Notes: generated by a model from the letters alone, not told the origin. A stretch of DNA of 64,000 bases from Opitutaceae bacterium EW11 (GCA_003054665.1 QAYY01000003.1:248001-312000), one strand, 5' to 3'. Counted from the stretch's first letter, positions 43,129-53,100 are shown. A program made the numbers and translations.

Positions 43129-44580
43129 ATGTCGGCGGTTGAAATCCGTCAGGATGCCGGTCCAAATCGGCCCGTGTTCTCGAAGCTTCACCGATTCGCC
43201 CTCTGGCTCGCCCGCAAGCTCATCGCGGTCGCGCTGATTGGCGGACTCGCGATCGCGGCGTATGCGACGTGGCTGTTTCTTCACGCTCAAGGGGACTTCG
43301 CGTCCGACCGCGCCAAACGCCTCGTTGAGATGTCAGCGAGACGGGAGCGTGTATCGACAAATGTGATCGAAGTCGGAGCGGAACTGGACGCGCTGCAGAA
43401 CCAGATCCGAAGCAGTCAGGACAGGATTGCGCGCGAAAAGAGCACGATCGCGCTGCTTGATTCGCTCGATAGCCGGTGGGAACGTTGGTTCGGAAACAGG
43501 GAGCAGCAGCGCGTCAACGACGAGCGAAAGAAGCGCCTCAGCGAGATGCTTTCGAAGGACAGCAAACGCCTCCTGGAACTCCAGCGTGCGCTCAACCAGA
43601 AGGCTTGGGAGCGCGAGGGCGCCTCTGCGGAGCTGGCCCGACTTGACGCGGAAATCCGGCACACCGAAGGAACCCAGTCTCAAATTGTCCACTACTTGAA
43701 CGCGTCCTGGAAACGGCTGCGGGCGCCCCTGGCCTTTCTTCTTCTGCTCGATCTCTTCGGCGCTTACCTCTGGCGCCTCACGCTCTATTTCGGAGTTGCC
43801 CCCTTCGTGCAGCGAGGCCGTCCGCTTCGATTTGCGAAAGAGGTTCCGGTGTTCCCGCAAGAGACGGCCAGTCGCGGATCGTTCGACGTGGCGGTCTGGC
43901 CGGGAGAACGGCTTCGCGTGAAGCGGAAGTATCTGCGCTCGACGGACGGCGGGGTGGAGCAGGGGACACGCGTTCTGCTGGATTGGTGGCGGCCGATCAG
44001 CAGCCTGCTCTGCGGCTTCGTGGGCTTGGCGGAACTCAGGAATCGGCAGGCCCGCGGAGAATCCGAAATCGGTCTGGCCGGACGCGAAGGCGACGAGTTG
44101 GCCATGCTGGATGTGCCGGATGGAAGTTCGCTTGTCGTGAAACCGCGCTTTCTGGTCGGGGTAGTCCAGCCCGCGGACCAGAGCCTGGTCACTCGGATGC
44201 GCTGGCCCGTCTGGTCGCGGCAGGCGTGGGTCACCGGGCAGATTCGCTTCCTGGAATTCTTCGGTCCATGCCGGTTGATTGTGGCGGGTACGCGGGGAGT
44301 GCGCGCCGAACACATGGTGCCGGGCGAAGCGGGAGTGATTGTCCCCCGTCGCGCCGAGCGCGCGACGTTGATCGGCTTCACGCCGAACCTCGAGCTCCGT
44401 CTGGTCCGCACGCAGGCGTTCAAATCCTACCTTCTCGGGCGCAAGCGGCTGTTCGAGGTGCTGTTCACGGGCCCTGGGCTCTACGCGGTCGCTTTCGGCC
44501 CCTATGAGCGCGGCACCGGACCGCTCTCCCGAGCGTTTTTCGGCGTGCGCAACCGAGTGCTCGATATCCTCGGCCTCTGA
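43129..44580 (+). CDS. Two-helix membrane protein with coiled coil and beta-rich C-terminal domain
   Basis: A 483-residue protein that I do not recognise as a named family. TM helix 1 is near residues 30-51. A charged heptad-rich coiled coil (about 60-190) follows, then TM helix 2 (about 198-222). The C-terminal 260 residues contain many beta strands ending with FEVLFTGPGLYAVAFGPY, which recalls the GxGL-type repeats of AIM24 proteins. With both termini on the same side, the coiled coil would lie in the periplasm and the beta domain in the cytoplasm, which is inference. The ATG at 43129 is the first with an aligned start; the upstream frame overlaps gdhA. Confidence 0.6.
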   Translation: MSAVEIRQDAGPNRPVFSKLHRFALWLARKLIAVALIGGLAIAAYATWLFLHAQGDFASDRAKRLVEMSARRERVSTNVIEVGAELDALQNQIRSSQDRIAREKSTIALLDSLDSRWERWFGNREQQRVNDERKKRLSEMLSKDSKRLLELQRALNQKAWEREGASAELARLDAEIRHTEGTQSQIVHYLNASWKRLRAPLAFLLLLDLFGAYLWRLTLYFGVAPFVQRGRPLRFAKEVPVFPQETASRGSFDVAVWPGERLRVKRKYLRSTDGGVEQGTRVLLDWWRPISSLLCGFVGLAELRNRQARGESEIGLAGREGDELAMLDVPDGSSLVVKPRFLVGVVQPADQSLVTRMRWPVWSRQAWVTGQIRFLEFFGPCRLIVAGTRGVRAEHMVPGEAGVIVPRRAERATLIGFTPNLELRLVRTQAFKSYLLGRKRLFEVLFTGPGLYAVAFGPYERGTGPLSRAFFGVRNRVLDILGL

Positions 44581-44676
44581 TTCTGAGGTTGGGCGACGGA
44601 CAATTCCCGTTGCGGGCCCGCTGGGAGCAGCGACGATTTGCCCGCGCTGACAACTTGGCGCAGGGTTGCCGAAAAC

Positions 44677-46710
44677 ATGCTCTTCAAGCTCAACGCCGAC
44701 TACAAACCGACCGGAGACCAGCCGCAGGCGATCGAAAAGCTCGTTTCCTCTATCCGCGGGAGCAACAAGCACCAGACGCTTCTGGGCGTCACCGGCTCGG
44801 GAAAGACGTTCACGATGGCCAACGTCATCGCGCAATGCGAGAGGCCTACGCTCATCATCTCCCACAACAAGACGCTGGCGGCCCAACTGTTCTCCGAATT
44901 CAAGAACTTCTTCCCGGAGAACGCGGTGGAGTATTTCGTCAGTTACTACGACTACTACCAGCCGGAGGCGTACATTCCGTCCAGCGACACGTACATCGAG
45001 AAGGATTCTTCGATCAACGATGAGATCGAGCGCCTGCGTATCTCGGCGACGAGCTCGCTGGTTTCCCGCCGCGATGTGATCGTCGTTGCCAGCGTGTCCT
45101 GCATCTACGGTTTGGGGTCGCCCGAGGACTTCACCGAGATGCGTATCACGCTCAAAAAGGGGGAGCCGCTCGGCCGGACGAAGCTGCTCGAGCGCCTGGT
45201 CGACAACCTCTACGAGCGGAACGACTACGAGCTGAAACGCGGGCGTTTTCGCGTCCGCGGCGACGTGATCGACGTCATGCCGGCTTACCTGGAGCACGGA
45301 CTGCGCATCGAACTCTGGGGGGACGAAGTCGAGGCGATCAGCGAATTCGATCCGCTCACTGGGGCGATCATGCGCCCCATCGACCAATTCGATCTGTACC
45401 CGGCGAATCAATACGTTACTTCGCGCGGCAAGGTCGACACCGCCATTGCGGCGATCAAGCGCGAACTCGAGGAGAGGGTGGCCTACTTCGAAGGGAAGGG
45501 ACTCTATCTCGAGGCCCAACGCATCAAGATGCGCACGCAGTACGACCTGGAGATGCTTCAGGAAATGGGTTTCTGCAACGGCATCGAAAACTACTCGCTT
45601 CACCTATCCGGCCGAAAACCCGGTGACCGGCCCTTCTGCCTGATCGATTTCTTCCCGAAGGATTTTCTGCTTTTTGTCGACGAGAGCCACGCAACCGTCC
45701 CCCAGATCGGCGCGATGTACAACGGCGACCGCGCTCGCAAACAAGTGCTGGTCGACTTCGGCTTCCGACTTCCCTCTGCATTGGACAACCGCCCGCAGTC
45801 TTTCGACGAGTTTCAGCGGATAACGGGGCAGACGCTCTACGTTTCTGCGACCCCGGCGCAATACGAGATGAAGCTCTCGTCCGTCGTCGCTGAGCAGTTG
45901 ATACGACCGACCGGGCTCCTCGATCCGGAGATCACCGTTCGCCCGACCAAGGGACAAGTGGAGGACTTGATTTCGGAAGTTCGCCGCGCCGTCGAAAAAG
46001 GGGAGAGGGTGCTGGTCACCACGCTGACCAAACGGCTTTCCGAAGACCTCACTTCGTATCTGCGCGAGGCAAAAGTTCGGGTCGAGTACCTGCATTCCGA
46101 CATCGATGCCATCGAGCGCGTCGAGATCCTCCGCAATCTGCGCCTTGGCAACTTCGACGTCCTTGTGGGTATCAATCTGCTTCGCGAAGGCCTCGATCTG
46201 CCGGAAGTGGCGCTGGTCGCCATTCTCGACGCGGACAAGGAGGGATTCCTTCGCAGCGAAACAAGCCTCATTCAGACGGCCGGACGAGCCGCGCGCCACG
46301 AAGCCGGTCGCGTGATTTTCTATGCGGATCAGATCACCGACTCGATCAAGCGCACGATGGAGATCACTGCCTATCGCCGCGAGAAGCAGATGGCGTACAA
46401 CCAGGCGCACGGAATCACGCCGCGTTCCGTGAAGCGCGCGGCGCAGGCCAGCTTGCATGTGTACGATGGCTCAGGGCGCGAGGACGAGGCCGCCGTCGCC
46501 GAAAACGCGGACGATGTGGCAGCGGTGATCGCGGAGCTCGAAGACGACATGCAGGCCGCCGCCGCCCGCCTGGAGTTCGAGCGTGCGGCACTTCTGCGCG
46601 ACCAAATCAATGCCCTGAAATCCGGCGATTACCGCAAGGCTGCAAAACCGACCCGACCGGCAGGTTACGGAAAAAGGAAGTCCGGTGGTTTCGCCGCGCG
46701 CCGGCGGTAG
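44677..46710 (+). CDS. uvrB: Excinuclease ABC subunit B
   Basis: The DNA-damage recognition helicase of nucleotide excision repair, 677 residues from the ATG at 44677, where the UvrB N-terminus ([19 protein letters not shown]) begins. Walker A is GVTGSGKT; the beta-hairpin carries [21 protein letters not shown]. Motifs II ([11 protein letters not shown]), V ([14 protein letters not shown]) and VI ([14 protein letters not shown]) are all present. The C-terminal UVR motif ([22 protein letters not shown]), which contacts UvrC, is intact. No LexA-type operator was identified in the 96 bp upstream. Confidence 0.97.
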   Translation: MLFKLNADYKPTGDQPQAIEKLVSSIRGSNKHQTLLGVTGSGKTFTMANVIAQCERPTLIISHNKTLAAQLFSEFKNFFPENAVEYFVSYYDYYQPEAYIPSSDTYIEKDSSINDEIERLRISATSSLVSRRDVIVVASVSCIYGLGSPEDFTEMRITLKKGEPLGRTKLLERLVDNLYERNDYELKRGRFRVRGDVIDVMPAYLEHGLRIELWGDEVEAISEFDPLTGAIMRPIDQFDLYPANQYVTSRGKVDTAIAAIKRELEERVAYFEGKGLYLEAQRIKMRTQYDLEMLQEMGFCNGIENYSLHLSGRKPGDRPFCLIDFFPKDFLLFVDESHATVPQIGAMYNGDRARKQVLVDFGFRLPSALDNRPQSFDEFQRITGQTLYVSATPAQYEMKLSSVVAEQLIRPTGLLDPEITVRPTKGQVEDLISEVRRAVEKGERVLVTTLTKRLSEDLTSYLREAKVRVEYLHSDIDAIERVEILRNLRLGNFDVLVGINLLREGLDLPEVALVAILDADKEGFLRSETSLIQTAGRAARHEAGRVIFYADQITDSIKRTMEITAYRREKQMAYNQAHGITPRSVKRAAQASLHVYDGSGREDEAAVAENADDVAAVIAELEDDMQAAAARLEFERAALLRDQINALKSGDYRKAAKPTRPAGYGKRKSGGFAARRR

Positions 46711-46851
46711 GTGGGGGTGCCTGACAGCAGCCAAGCCCCGGCGCCGTAACCGATTACGGGTTTACTCGGCGCCTCCCGATCAGGTTCCCTTATTTTCGAA
46801 AAATCTGCTTCGGACTAAACTCCGTCATCCCTCCCGCGTCAAAGGAGGCGT

Positions 46852-47334
46852 ATGAAGACCCTACTCCTCTCGCTCACTTGCGCGGCCCTTACCACCGCGT
46901 CAGTCCATGCGCAGGTATTTCAACCGCAAACCGCCCGAAACATCCTCATCGGCAGTGTAGCCGGAGCGATCATCGGCGAGAATAATCATCATCAAGCGCT
47001 CGAGGGCGCCGCGATCGGAGCTGCTGCCGGCTACATTTGGAGCGCGGCGACGCAAGCTCCAGCGCGTGAATACGCACCGCCGGTCCCCGTGACGACAACC
47101 TGCGAACCGCGCGTCGTCTACACGGAGCCGGCATGTCCCCCTCCGGTGTGTGTTGAACGCCCAGTGGTGGTCGTTCGTCCGCGCGTGGTGGTGGTCGCTC
47201 CTCCTCCTGCTCCCGTCGTCATTTACCGCGAAGCGCCGAGGTATCATCACCGCGAGCGTGTCGTTTATGTCGCTCCAGCTGATGGTCACGGCCATCGGGA
47301 GTACTATTACGGACGCCCGGTGCGCCGCTGGTAA
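46852..47334 (+). CDS. Exported Gly-zipper-like protein with Val/Pro-rich tail
   Basis: A 160-residue secreted or envelope protein. A clear ribosome-binding site (aaaggaggcg) precedes the ATG at 46852. A signal peptide ends VHAQVF (near residue 21). Residues 31-58 form a glycine-zipper helix pair (LIGSVAGAIIGENNHH, then AAIGAAAGYIWSA) like YMGG/Rcc01698-type envelope proteins. The rest is Pro/Val-rich with RPVVVVRPRVVVVAPPPAP and a His/Tyr-rich end. It has no lipobox. A strong terminator follows, so it is monocistronic. Confidence 0.72.
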   Translation: MKTLLLSLTCAALTTASVHAQVFQPQTARNILIGSVAGAIIGENNHHQALEGAAIGAAAGYIWSAATQAPAREYAPPVPVTTTCEPRVVYTEPACPPPVCVERPVVVVRPRVVVVAPPPAPVVIYREAPRYHHRERVVYVAPADGHGHREYYYGRPVRRW

Positions 47335-47358
47335 TCGCTGGAGAGCTATTTCCGCCAT

Positions 47359-47396
47359 AGCGGCGCCGCCTTCTTGCGCGGCGCCGCTTTTTTTTT
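47359..47396 (+). terminator. Rho-independent terminator after the Gly-zipper-like gene
   Basis: An eleven-base stem (agcggcgccgc at 47359-47369 and gcggcgccgct at 47378-47388) is followed by about nine T residues (47388-47396). Confidence 0.92.
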
Positions 47397-47458
47397 GCGA
47401 TCCTACGTGGCGTTTTGTGCGTTGAGTCCGTGGATCTCAACCGGCAGCAGTCTCAGCC

Positions 47459-48283
47459 ATGCGCATCGTCGCTCTGGCCGATATTCACGGAAACATGCTC
47501 GCGCTTGAGGCAGCATTGGCTGAGGCCGAACGGCTCAACCCCGATCGCATTGTTGTCCTTGGCGACATTGTCGTCGGATCTCCTGACTCGCTTGCCTGCT
47601 GGAAGAGAATTCAGGCGCTGAACTGCCCGATCCTGCGCGGAAATCATGAACGTTACGTGTGCGATTTTGGAACGCCCAGGGCGCCGGCGGAATGGAACAC
47701 TCCGCGGTTCGGTCCCGTACAACATGCCGTAGCGACGCTCGGTGAGGAGAACCGCCGACAACTCGCGGCTCTGCCGTTGATGTTTCGCCTGGCCGAATGC
47801 CCGGGGCTGCTTTGGGTGCATGGATCGTCACGCTCCGACAGCGACTTGGTTTTCCCGTATACGTCCGACGAGGAACTCGAGACTTACTTCGCGGGAGCAA
47901 CGGATCCGTGGATCGCGCGGGGGCACAACCACTACGCGGGCGTCCGCTTGTGGGGAGAGCGTTGCATCGTCACTGTGGGATCGGTCGGCCTGCCGCTCGA
48001 TGGCACACCTGCGGCGCAATTCAGCGTCTTCGAACTCAATCGTGGCAAATGGAGTGTGAGCCACCGGAAGGTGGCGTACGACGTCGAGGCAGCTGGGCGC
48101 CGGTTTGTGGAAACAGGGTACCTCGAAAAGGCTGGCCCGATGGCGCGGCTGTATTGGCGTGAAGTCCTTACCGCGTCGTTTCACGTCGTGCCGTTTCTCG
48201 AGTGGTTTAAGCGGGCGGCGTCCACCCACCCTGACCTCACGCTCGACCAAGCCGTGGCGCGCTTCTGCCCGGCTGCCGGCTGA
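47459..48283 (+). CDS. Metallophosphoesterase family protein
   Basis: A 274-residue calcineurin-like phosphoesterase. The metal-binding residues are visible: D and H in IVALADIHGNMLAL, GD in VVLGDIVVGS, GNH in LRGNHERYV, and GHNH in WIARGHNHYAG followed by TVGSVGLPLDG. This matches the short YfcE-like or bacterial phosphodiesterase class. The C-terminal 80 residues are an extra helical domain without motifs. The substrate is unknown. It sits 78 bp before the haemoglobin gene on the same strand. Confidence 0.88.
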   Translation: MRIVALADIHGNMLALEAALAEAERLNPDRIVVLGDIVVGSPDSLACWKRIQALNCPILRGNHERYVCDFGTPRAPAEWNTPRFGPVQHAVATLGEENRRQLAALPLMFRLAECPGLLWVHGSSRSDSDLVFPYTSDEELETYFAGATDPWIARGHNHYAGVRLWGERCIVTVGSVGLPLDGTPAAQFSVFELNRGKWSVSHRKVAYDVEAAGRRFVETGYLEKAGPMARLYWREVLTASFHVVPFLEWFKRAASTHPDLTLDQAVARFCPAAG

Positions 48284-48360
48284 GCTCGTGAGGGATTTGG
48301 ATCAAAGTATTCGTCGGCGCGACTTGAGGACGCCAGGGACTTGCCTGACGGTTCGGATTC

Positions 48361-48744
48361 ATGCAGGACATTGTATCCGAAGGAGACGTACGTGAGCTGG
48401 TGGATGCGTTTTACGGCAAGATCCAGAACGATCCGCTCCTTAATCCGATCTTTACCGACGTGGCCAAGGTCGAGTGGGCGCATCACCTGCCCAAGATGTA
48501 CGCATTCTGGAACGGCCTGATTCTCGGGATCCCGGGCTACGACGGTCGTCCCTTTCGGGCCCATGTGCCCCTTCCGGTGACGGCGGAGCATTTTTCCCGA
48601 TGGGTGTCGCTCTTTCGCGAGACGGTCGACGAACGCTTTTCCGGGGCGGGGGCACTCCGGGCGAAAAACGCGGCTGCCAGCATCGCCCACACGTTCGCCA
48701 TGCGCATGGGCCTGATTGAACCGGGCGCCGGTGTGCTACTCTGA
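48361..48744 (+). CDS. Group III truncated haemoglobin
   Basis: A 127-residue haem protein of the compact 2-on-2 globin fold. The start VSEGDVRELVDAFYGKIQNDPLLNPIF, the WAHHLPKMYAFWNGLI helix and the HFSRWVSLFRETVDE helix with the proximal His match group III trHbs. The usual roles are oxygen or NO handling under low oxygen; no NO-detoxifying partner is adjacent. Its 3' end faces hpt (48815), leaving 70 bp. Confidence 0.9.
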   Translation: MQDIVSEGDVRELVDAFYGKIQNDPLLNPIFTDVAKVEWAHHLPKMYAFWNGLILGIPGYDGRPFRAHVPLPVTAEHFSRWVSLFRETVDERFSGAGALRAKNAAASIAHTFAMRMGLIEPGAGVLL

Positions 48745-48814
48745 TCCGGCGAACCGCCGATCACTCACCGATTCCAGACGATCTCTCGTGCCGCCTGCTG
48801 GGCGAAACTGGGGC

Positions 48815-49390
48815 TCAGGCCCACTCGGGCGGGTTCTGCAGGTGCGGTTTCAGGACGCCGATGCACGGGAGATTCCGATACCGCTCGGCGAAATCCAATC
48901 CGTATCCAACGACAAAGCGGTCGGGAATCTGGAAGCCGACAAAATCTGCCTCAAACTCGACCTCACGCCGGCCGATCTTGTCGAGGAGCACGCACGTGCG
49001 GACGCTGGCCGGGCTCTGCTTCTTGATCATTTCGACGACGACGGCGAGGGTCTTGCCTGTGTCCAGGATGTCGTCGATCAGCAGCACGTGGCGGTTGGCG
49101 ATATCGAGCTGGAGGCTGTGCAGCAGTTGCGGTCGGCCATGCGAGCGCGTGTCGTTCCGATAACTGGAAATCCGGATACAATCGAGCCGGATGGGGTTCC
49201 TGATCGCGCGAATCAGATCCGCGGTGAAAAGGATGGCGCCATTGATGATCGCCACGACCGTGATCTCCTCGTCGCCGTAGGCGTGGCTGATGTCCTCACC
49301 GAGTTTCTTCAGGCGCCTCTTGATCGCACTCTCGCTGACAAGCACCGTTTCGAGATCTGCGTGGGTGGCGGAGGGCTTGAGTTTCGGCAT
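48815..49390 (-). CDS. hpt: Hypoxanthine phosphoribosyltransferase
   Basis: A 191-residue purine salvage enzyme that makes IMP or GMP from base and PRPP. The PRPP-binding loop is [17 protein letters not shown], with the essential acidic pair. Other family segments are [26 protein letters not shown], and [27 protein letters not shown], which sits over the purine. It is divergent from the ABC ATPase gene at 49516 and convergent with the haemoglobin gene. The frame starts at the ATG at 49390. Confidence 0.93.
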   Translation of the reverse strand: MPKLKPSATHADLETVLVSESAIKRRLKKLGEDISHAYGDEEITVVAIINGAILFTADLIRAIRNPIRLDCIRISSYRNDTRSHGRPQLLHSLQLDIANRHVLLIDDILDTGKTLAVVVEMIKKQSPASVRTCVLLDKIGRREVEFEADFVGFQIPDRFVVGYGLDFAERYRNLPCIGVLKPHLQNPPEWA

Positions 49391-49515
49391 GACGGAAGCT
49401 TTTGCGTTATGAAAAGGATGCTGCGGAACGCAACAGGTTCCTTGGCCGCTCCGAGGGTTTATTCCTTTGACTTGCGAGGAGCGGAAATCTTGCCTCGCCC
49501 GGCGTTGCGCACGGC

Positions 49516-50595
49516 ATGATTTCGATTGGTGTTCAGAACCTGACGAAACGGTTTGGCCCGACGATCGCCCTGCAGAATCTCAGCCTGACGATCGAGCGCG
49601 GTGAACTGTTTTTCCTCCTAGGCCCCAGTGGCTGCGGCAAGACGACGCTGTTGCGGACGCTTGCCGGTTTCTATCTTCCCGACGAGGGCAAGGTCCTGTT
49701 CGGTGACGAAGATGTTACGCGGCTCGAGCCGCATAAGCGAAACACGGGAATGATGTTTCAGAGCTATGCGCTCTGGCCGCATATGACGGTGGCGCAGAAC
49801 GTCGCTTTCGGTCTTGAGGAGCGCCGCGTCGACAAGGCCGAGATTCGCACGCGAGTCGCCGAAGCGCTGGCATCGGTGCGGATGGAGGCATATGCGGAAC
49901 GCCGACCGAATCAGCTTTCCGGTGGTCAGCAGCAGCGCGTCGCACTGGCCCGTGCGCTCGTGATCCGTCCCCGCTGTTTGCTCCTCGACGAACCGCTTTC
50001 GAATCTGGACGCCAAGCTCAGGCTGGAAATGCGCTCCGAAATCCGCCGTGTCTGCAAGGAGTTTCACCTCACGACAGTCTACGTGACGCACGACCAGAAA
50101 GAGGCGCTGTCGATTTCAGACCGCATGGCAATCCTCGAAACTGGTCGCGTTCTCCAGGTGGGTACCCCTCGCGAGGTATATCGCCGGCCAAACTGCAGGA
50201 CGGTCGCCAATTTCATCGGTGAGACCGATTTTTTGACGGGCACGGTGGCTTCACTCGAGGGCACGACGGCAGTCGTGGACACGCAGATGGGGCGTTTCCA
50301 GGGTGTATTGGGATCCCAGGACAAGCGCCCAAGCGTCTCGACCGCTGTGACCCTGTCGATTCGTCCGGAGTGTTGGCGCCTTTCGGCGGAGCCGAAACCG
50401 GTCAACTCGGTCCGCGGGCGAATCGGCGAAGCGACCTACCTCGGTGAGGTCGCACAGTACGACTTTGTTCCCAACGGAGCTCCGGGTGTGAATCTGAATA
50501 TTCTCGAGATGAATCCGAAATTTCTCGGGACACCTGCCGAGAAGGATATCTATGCGACGGCGGTGCCGGACGATGTGGTTGTTCTCGTCGACTAA
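49516..50595 (+). CDS. ABC transporter ATP-binding protein (Fe3+/polyamine importer type)
   Basis: A 359-residue ATPase with Walker [11 protein letters not shown]-loop [17 protein letters not shown], signature [15 protein letters not shown], Walker [12 protein letters not shown] and the H-loop [15 protein letters not shown]. The C-terminal portion is a TOBE-type domain ([13 protein letters not shown], then [14 protein letters not shown]). It most resembles FbpC/PotA-type ATPases. It is 45 bp upstream of a solute-binding protein gene, with no permease on either side. It must either pair with a permease elsewhere or be a broken cassette. Confidence 0.92.
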   Translation: MISIGVQNLTKRFGPTIALQNLSLTIERGELFFLLGPSGCGKTTLLRTLAGFYLPDEGKVLFGDEDVTRLEPHKRNTGMMFQSYALWPHMTVAQNVAFGLEERRVDKAEIRTRVAEALASVRMEAYAERRPNQLSGGQQQRVALARALVIRPRCLLLDEPLSNLDAKLRLEMRSEIRRVCKEFHLTTVYVTHDQKEALSISDRMAILETGRVLQVGTPREVYRRPNCRTVANFIGETDFLTGTVASLEGTTAVVDTQMGRFQGVLGSQDKRPSVSTAVTLSIRPECWRLSAEPKPVNSVRGRIGEATYLGEVAQYDFVPNGAPGVNLNILEMNPKFLGTPAEKDIYATAVPDDVVVLVD

Positions 50596-50640
50596 GGCCC
50601 AAGGGATTCCGGCCACGATACGCTAACTGACTGACCCGGC

Positions 50641-52260
50641 ATGCGGCTTCGTTTCACGATCCTGCTCGCGCTCGCGGCGATTCTAGCGGTGCCGTTTCTC
50701 CTGCGCCCGAAACGGATCGAGCACGCGCGCGGCGAAGACACGCTGGTGATCATTACGCCGCACAACGAGGCGCTTCGTTCGGAGTTCGGGCATGGGTTCG
50801 CTAAATGGTACCGTGAGAAGACGGGACGCACGGTCACGGTGGATTGGCGGGTCATCGGCGGCACGAGCGAGATCACCCGATTCCTGGAAGGCGAATACGT
50901 CTCGTCGTTCCAGGCGCATTGGACGGGCGAGTTGCACAAGCCCTGGAGTCTGGATGTTCAGGCCGGCTTCCAGTCCGCAAGGCAGAACGCGGACGCACCC
51001 GATATCGTGAAGGATGCTCGCGCGACTTTCCTTCGATCCGAGGTCGGCTGCGGCATCGATCTGTTCTTTGGAGGCGGCACGTACGACTTCATCCGCCAGG
51101 CCCAGGCTGGTCGACTGGTGGATAGCGGGGTGATGAAGCGCCATCCAGAATGGTTCGCCGACGACGTGATCCCACACCGTTTTGCCGGCGAGGAGTACTG
51201 GGACAAGGACGGCCTTTGGGTGGGATCGGTGCTGAGCAGTTACGGATTGCTCTACAACAAGGATTCGTTTCACCGGCTGGGTATTCAGGAAGGACCGACG
51301 CAGTGGGCGGATCTTCGCAATCCAAGACTCTTCGGAGAAGTCGCTCTGGCTGACCCGACGAAAAGCAGTTCGATCGCGAAAGTATTTGAGAACATCCTAC
51401 AGCAGCAGATGCAGCTTCGGCTTCAGGCGCTGACTGTGGCCGAGCCGAACGGAGATCCCAAGGCACTGGAGGCTAGAGCGGTTCGCGATGGTTGGATTGC
51501 GGGGTTGCGGTTGCTCCAGCTCACCGGAGCGAACGCGAGGTACTTCACCGATACGTCGCAGAAGCCGCCGATCGACGTATCCCAAGGCGATTCCGCCGTC
51601 GGGCTCTGCATTGACTTCTATGGGCGGCAGCAGGCGGAGGCCGTTTCTCGCCGCGGCAACTCCGAACGCCTGGCCTACGTCGCCCCTGAAGGCGGCTCGG
51701 TCAGTTCGGTGGACCCGATCGCGCTGCTGCGAGGTGCGCCGCACCGAGAGGTCGCGCTCGCCTTCATTGATTACGTGCTCTCGATGGAAGGCCAGAAACT
51801 CTGGAATTTCCGGCCCGGCACTCCCGGAGGGCCGGAGCAGTTCGCCCTTCGACGGCTGCCAGTCCGGCGCGATTTCTATCAGCATGCCGAGTTTCAGCAG
51901 TATCTTTCGGATCCTGGAGATAGCCCGTTCGAGGGTTCGAACCGACTGATCTACCGGACGGCGTGGACTGGGGGGCTATTCCGGGAGATGGCGTTCATCA
52001 CGCGTGTCATGTGTATGGATACGCATCCGGAGCTGGCTCGGGCTTGGAAAACCATAGTGGATGCAGGAACTCCACCCGAAGCGCTCGCTGTGCTTCAAGA
52101 CATGTCGCCGGTGGCCTATGACGAAGCCTCCGGACGTATCAAACGCACGCTCGGAGCGAAGAATCGCGTCGAGGAATTGAAGCTCGCCAGAGACCTTGCG
52201 GAGCAATTCCGCGCGCAATACCGGCGCGCGGAGGAGATCGCCAGAGCGTCGAAACGCTAG
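50641..52260 (+). CDS. Extracellular solute-binding protein with N-terminal membrane anchor
   Basis: A 539-residue protein, longer than typical FbpA/PotD proteins (about 340-370). The N-terminus MRLRFTILLALAAILAVPFLL is an uncleaved or signal helix. The two-lobe binding region starts with TLVIITPHNEALRSEFGHGFAKWYREKTG and includes GGTYDFIRQAQAGRLVDSGVM, LSSYGLLYNKDSFHRLG and WADLRNPRLFGEVALADPT. These are standard for iron(III) or thiamine-type binding proteins. The C-terminal 150 residues are an extension of unknown role. Its stop codon overlaps the opposing rpe stop. Confidence 0.85.
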   Translation: MRLRFTILLALAAILAVPFLLRPKRIEHARGEDTLVIITPHNEALRSEFGHGFAKWYREKTGRTVTVDWRVIGGTSEITRFLEGEYVSSFQAHWTGELHKPWSLDVQAGFQSARQNADAPDIVKDARATFLRSEVGCGIDLFFGGGTYDFIRQAQAGRLVDSGVMKRHPEWFADDVIPHRFAGEEYWDKDGLWVGSVLSSYGLLYNKDSFHRLGIQEGPTQWADLRNPRLFGEVALADPTKSSSIAKVFENILQQQMQLRLQALTVAEPNGDPKALEARAVRDGWIAGLRLLQLTGANARYFTDTSQKPPIDVSQGDSAVGLCIDFYGRQQAEAVSRRGNSERLAYVAPEGGSVSSVDPIALLRGAPHREVALAFIDYVLSMEGQKLWNFRPGTPGGPEQFALRRLPVRRDFYQHAEFQQYLSDPGDSPFEGSNRLIYRTAWTGGLFREMAFITRVMCMDTHPELARAWKTIVDAGTPPEALAVLQDMSPVAYDEASGRIKRTLGAKNRVEELKLARDLAEQFRAQYRRAEEIARASKR

Positions 52261-52910
52261 AGCGACGCGAACTGTGAGGCGAAGGCGCTACGGTCCTTCG
52301 CCTTGAAGAAAGAAGTGCCTGCGACGAAGGTATCCGCGCCGGCCCGGCGGCAATCGGCGCCTGTCGAAAGATCGACGCCTCCGTCCACCTCGAGCCGAAA
52401 GCTCAATCCACGTTCTGCGCGCCAGCGGGAGATCTGTTCGATCTTAGGAAGCATATCGCGCCGGAATGGTTGGCCTCCGAAACCTGGCTGAACGGTCATA
52501 ATGAGAACCAAGTCGACCTCGTGCACGAGGGCCTTGATTGCATCGGCAGGCGTGTCCGGATTCAGCACGATCCCGCATTGGCATCCGAGCTCGCGGATCC
52601 GCTTGAGGGCCTCGGTATGATCGTACAGCGGTTCGATGTGGATGCTGATGAGGTTGGCGCCGGCTTCCGCGAAGGGCTTCACGTACCGCTGGGGCTCGTC
52701 GAGCATCAGATGTACGTCGAAGAAGAGTTTGGACGTCTTCCGCAGCGCGGCGACCGTCTGGGGGCCAAAGGTGAGATTTGGGACGAAATGGCCGTCCATG
52801 ATATCCACGTGTAGCCATTGCAGCCCGAGTTGCTCGACGACTGCGGCGCTGGACGCGAGATTCGCGTGGTCACCTGCGAGAATGGAAGGGGCGAGGATCG
52901 AAGCGTGCAT
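52257..52910 (-). CDS. rpe: Ribulose-phosphate 3-epimerase
   Basis: A 217-residue TIM-barrel enzyme of the pentose phosphate pathway that interconverts ribulose-5-P and xylulose-5-P. Signature 1 is WLHVDIMDGHFVPNLTFGPQTV with metal-binding His/Asp. Signature 2 is VDLVLIMTVQPGFGGQPFRRDMLPKI. The phosphate loop is LEVDGGVDLSTG, then AGADTFVAGTSFF. It is the last gene of a minus-strand cluster, eight bases after the small gene at 52918. Its last four bases overlap the end of the binding-protein gene. Confidence 0.96.
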   Translation of the reverse strand: MHASILAPSILAGDHANLASSAAVVEQLGLQWLHVDIMDGHFVPNLTFGPQTVAALRKTSKLFFDVHLMLDEPQRYVKPFAEAGANLISIHIEPLYDHTEALKRIRELGCQCGIVLNPDTPADAIKALVHEVDLVLIMTVQPGFGGQPFRRDMLPKIEQISRWRAERGLSFRLEVDGGVDLSTGADCRRAGADTFVAGTSFFKAKDRSAFASQFASL

Positions 52911-52917
52911 TGTCGGA

Positions 52918-53094
52918 TCAGACCAACTTCCGATCTTTCATGATCGCAAGCAGCTTTGCCGGAATAGGACGGCAGGCGCAGGCGTCCCGGTGAGCCAGAT
53001 GCCAGCGGATTCGCTGCTCCAGGGTGGGATTGGTCGGCATGCGATGAGCGCGATGCCAGACTGCGTTGAGGCGAGGCTTAGGGGCGTCGCCCAT
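52918..53094 (-). CDS. Conserved-looking 58-residue protein between lptE and rpe
   Basis: This small gene reads MGDAPKPRLNAVWHRAHRMP, then TNPTLEQRIRWHLAHRDACA and CRPIPAKLLAIMKDRKLV. It is basic, has no membrane segment, and carries HRMPTNPTLEQRIRWHLAH followed by a CxC. I recall similar short HRMPKNPT-type proteins from Opitutaceae, from memory only. Its stop is eight bases from the rpe start, and its start is seven bases from the lptE stop, so it fits an operon member with the same spacing as its neighbours. Function unknown. Confidence 0.68.
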   Translation of the reverse strand: MGDAPKPRLNAVWHRAHRMPTNPTLEQRIRWHLAHRDACACRPIPAKLLAIMKDRKLV

Positions 53095-53100
53095 TGAGAT

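Noticed and set aside
43333-45603. 756-codon minus-strand frame across 43129-44580 and uvrB
   Set aside because: Antisense to two plus-strand genes, one of which is certain (uvrB). No motif.
46740-46773. Hairpin after uvrB (ggcgccg/cggcgcc)
   Set aside because: The arms pair over seven bases, but the loop is 20 bases and no T-run follows at once, so it is not called a terminator. An SRP-RNA-like GGAAGGAAGCA motif is absent.
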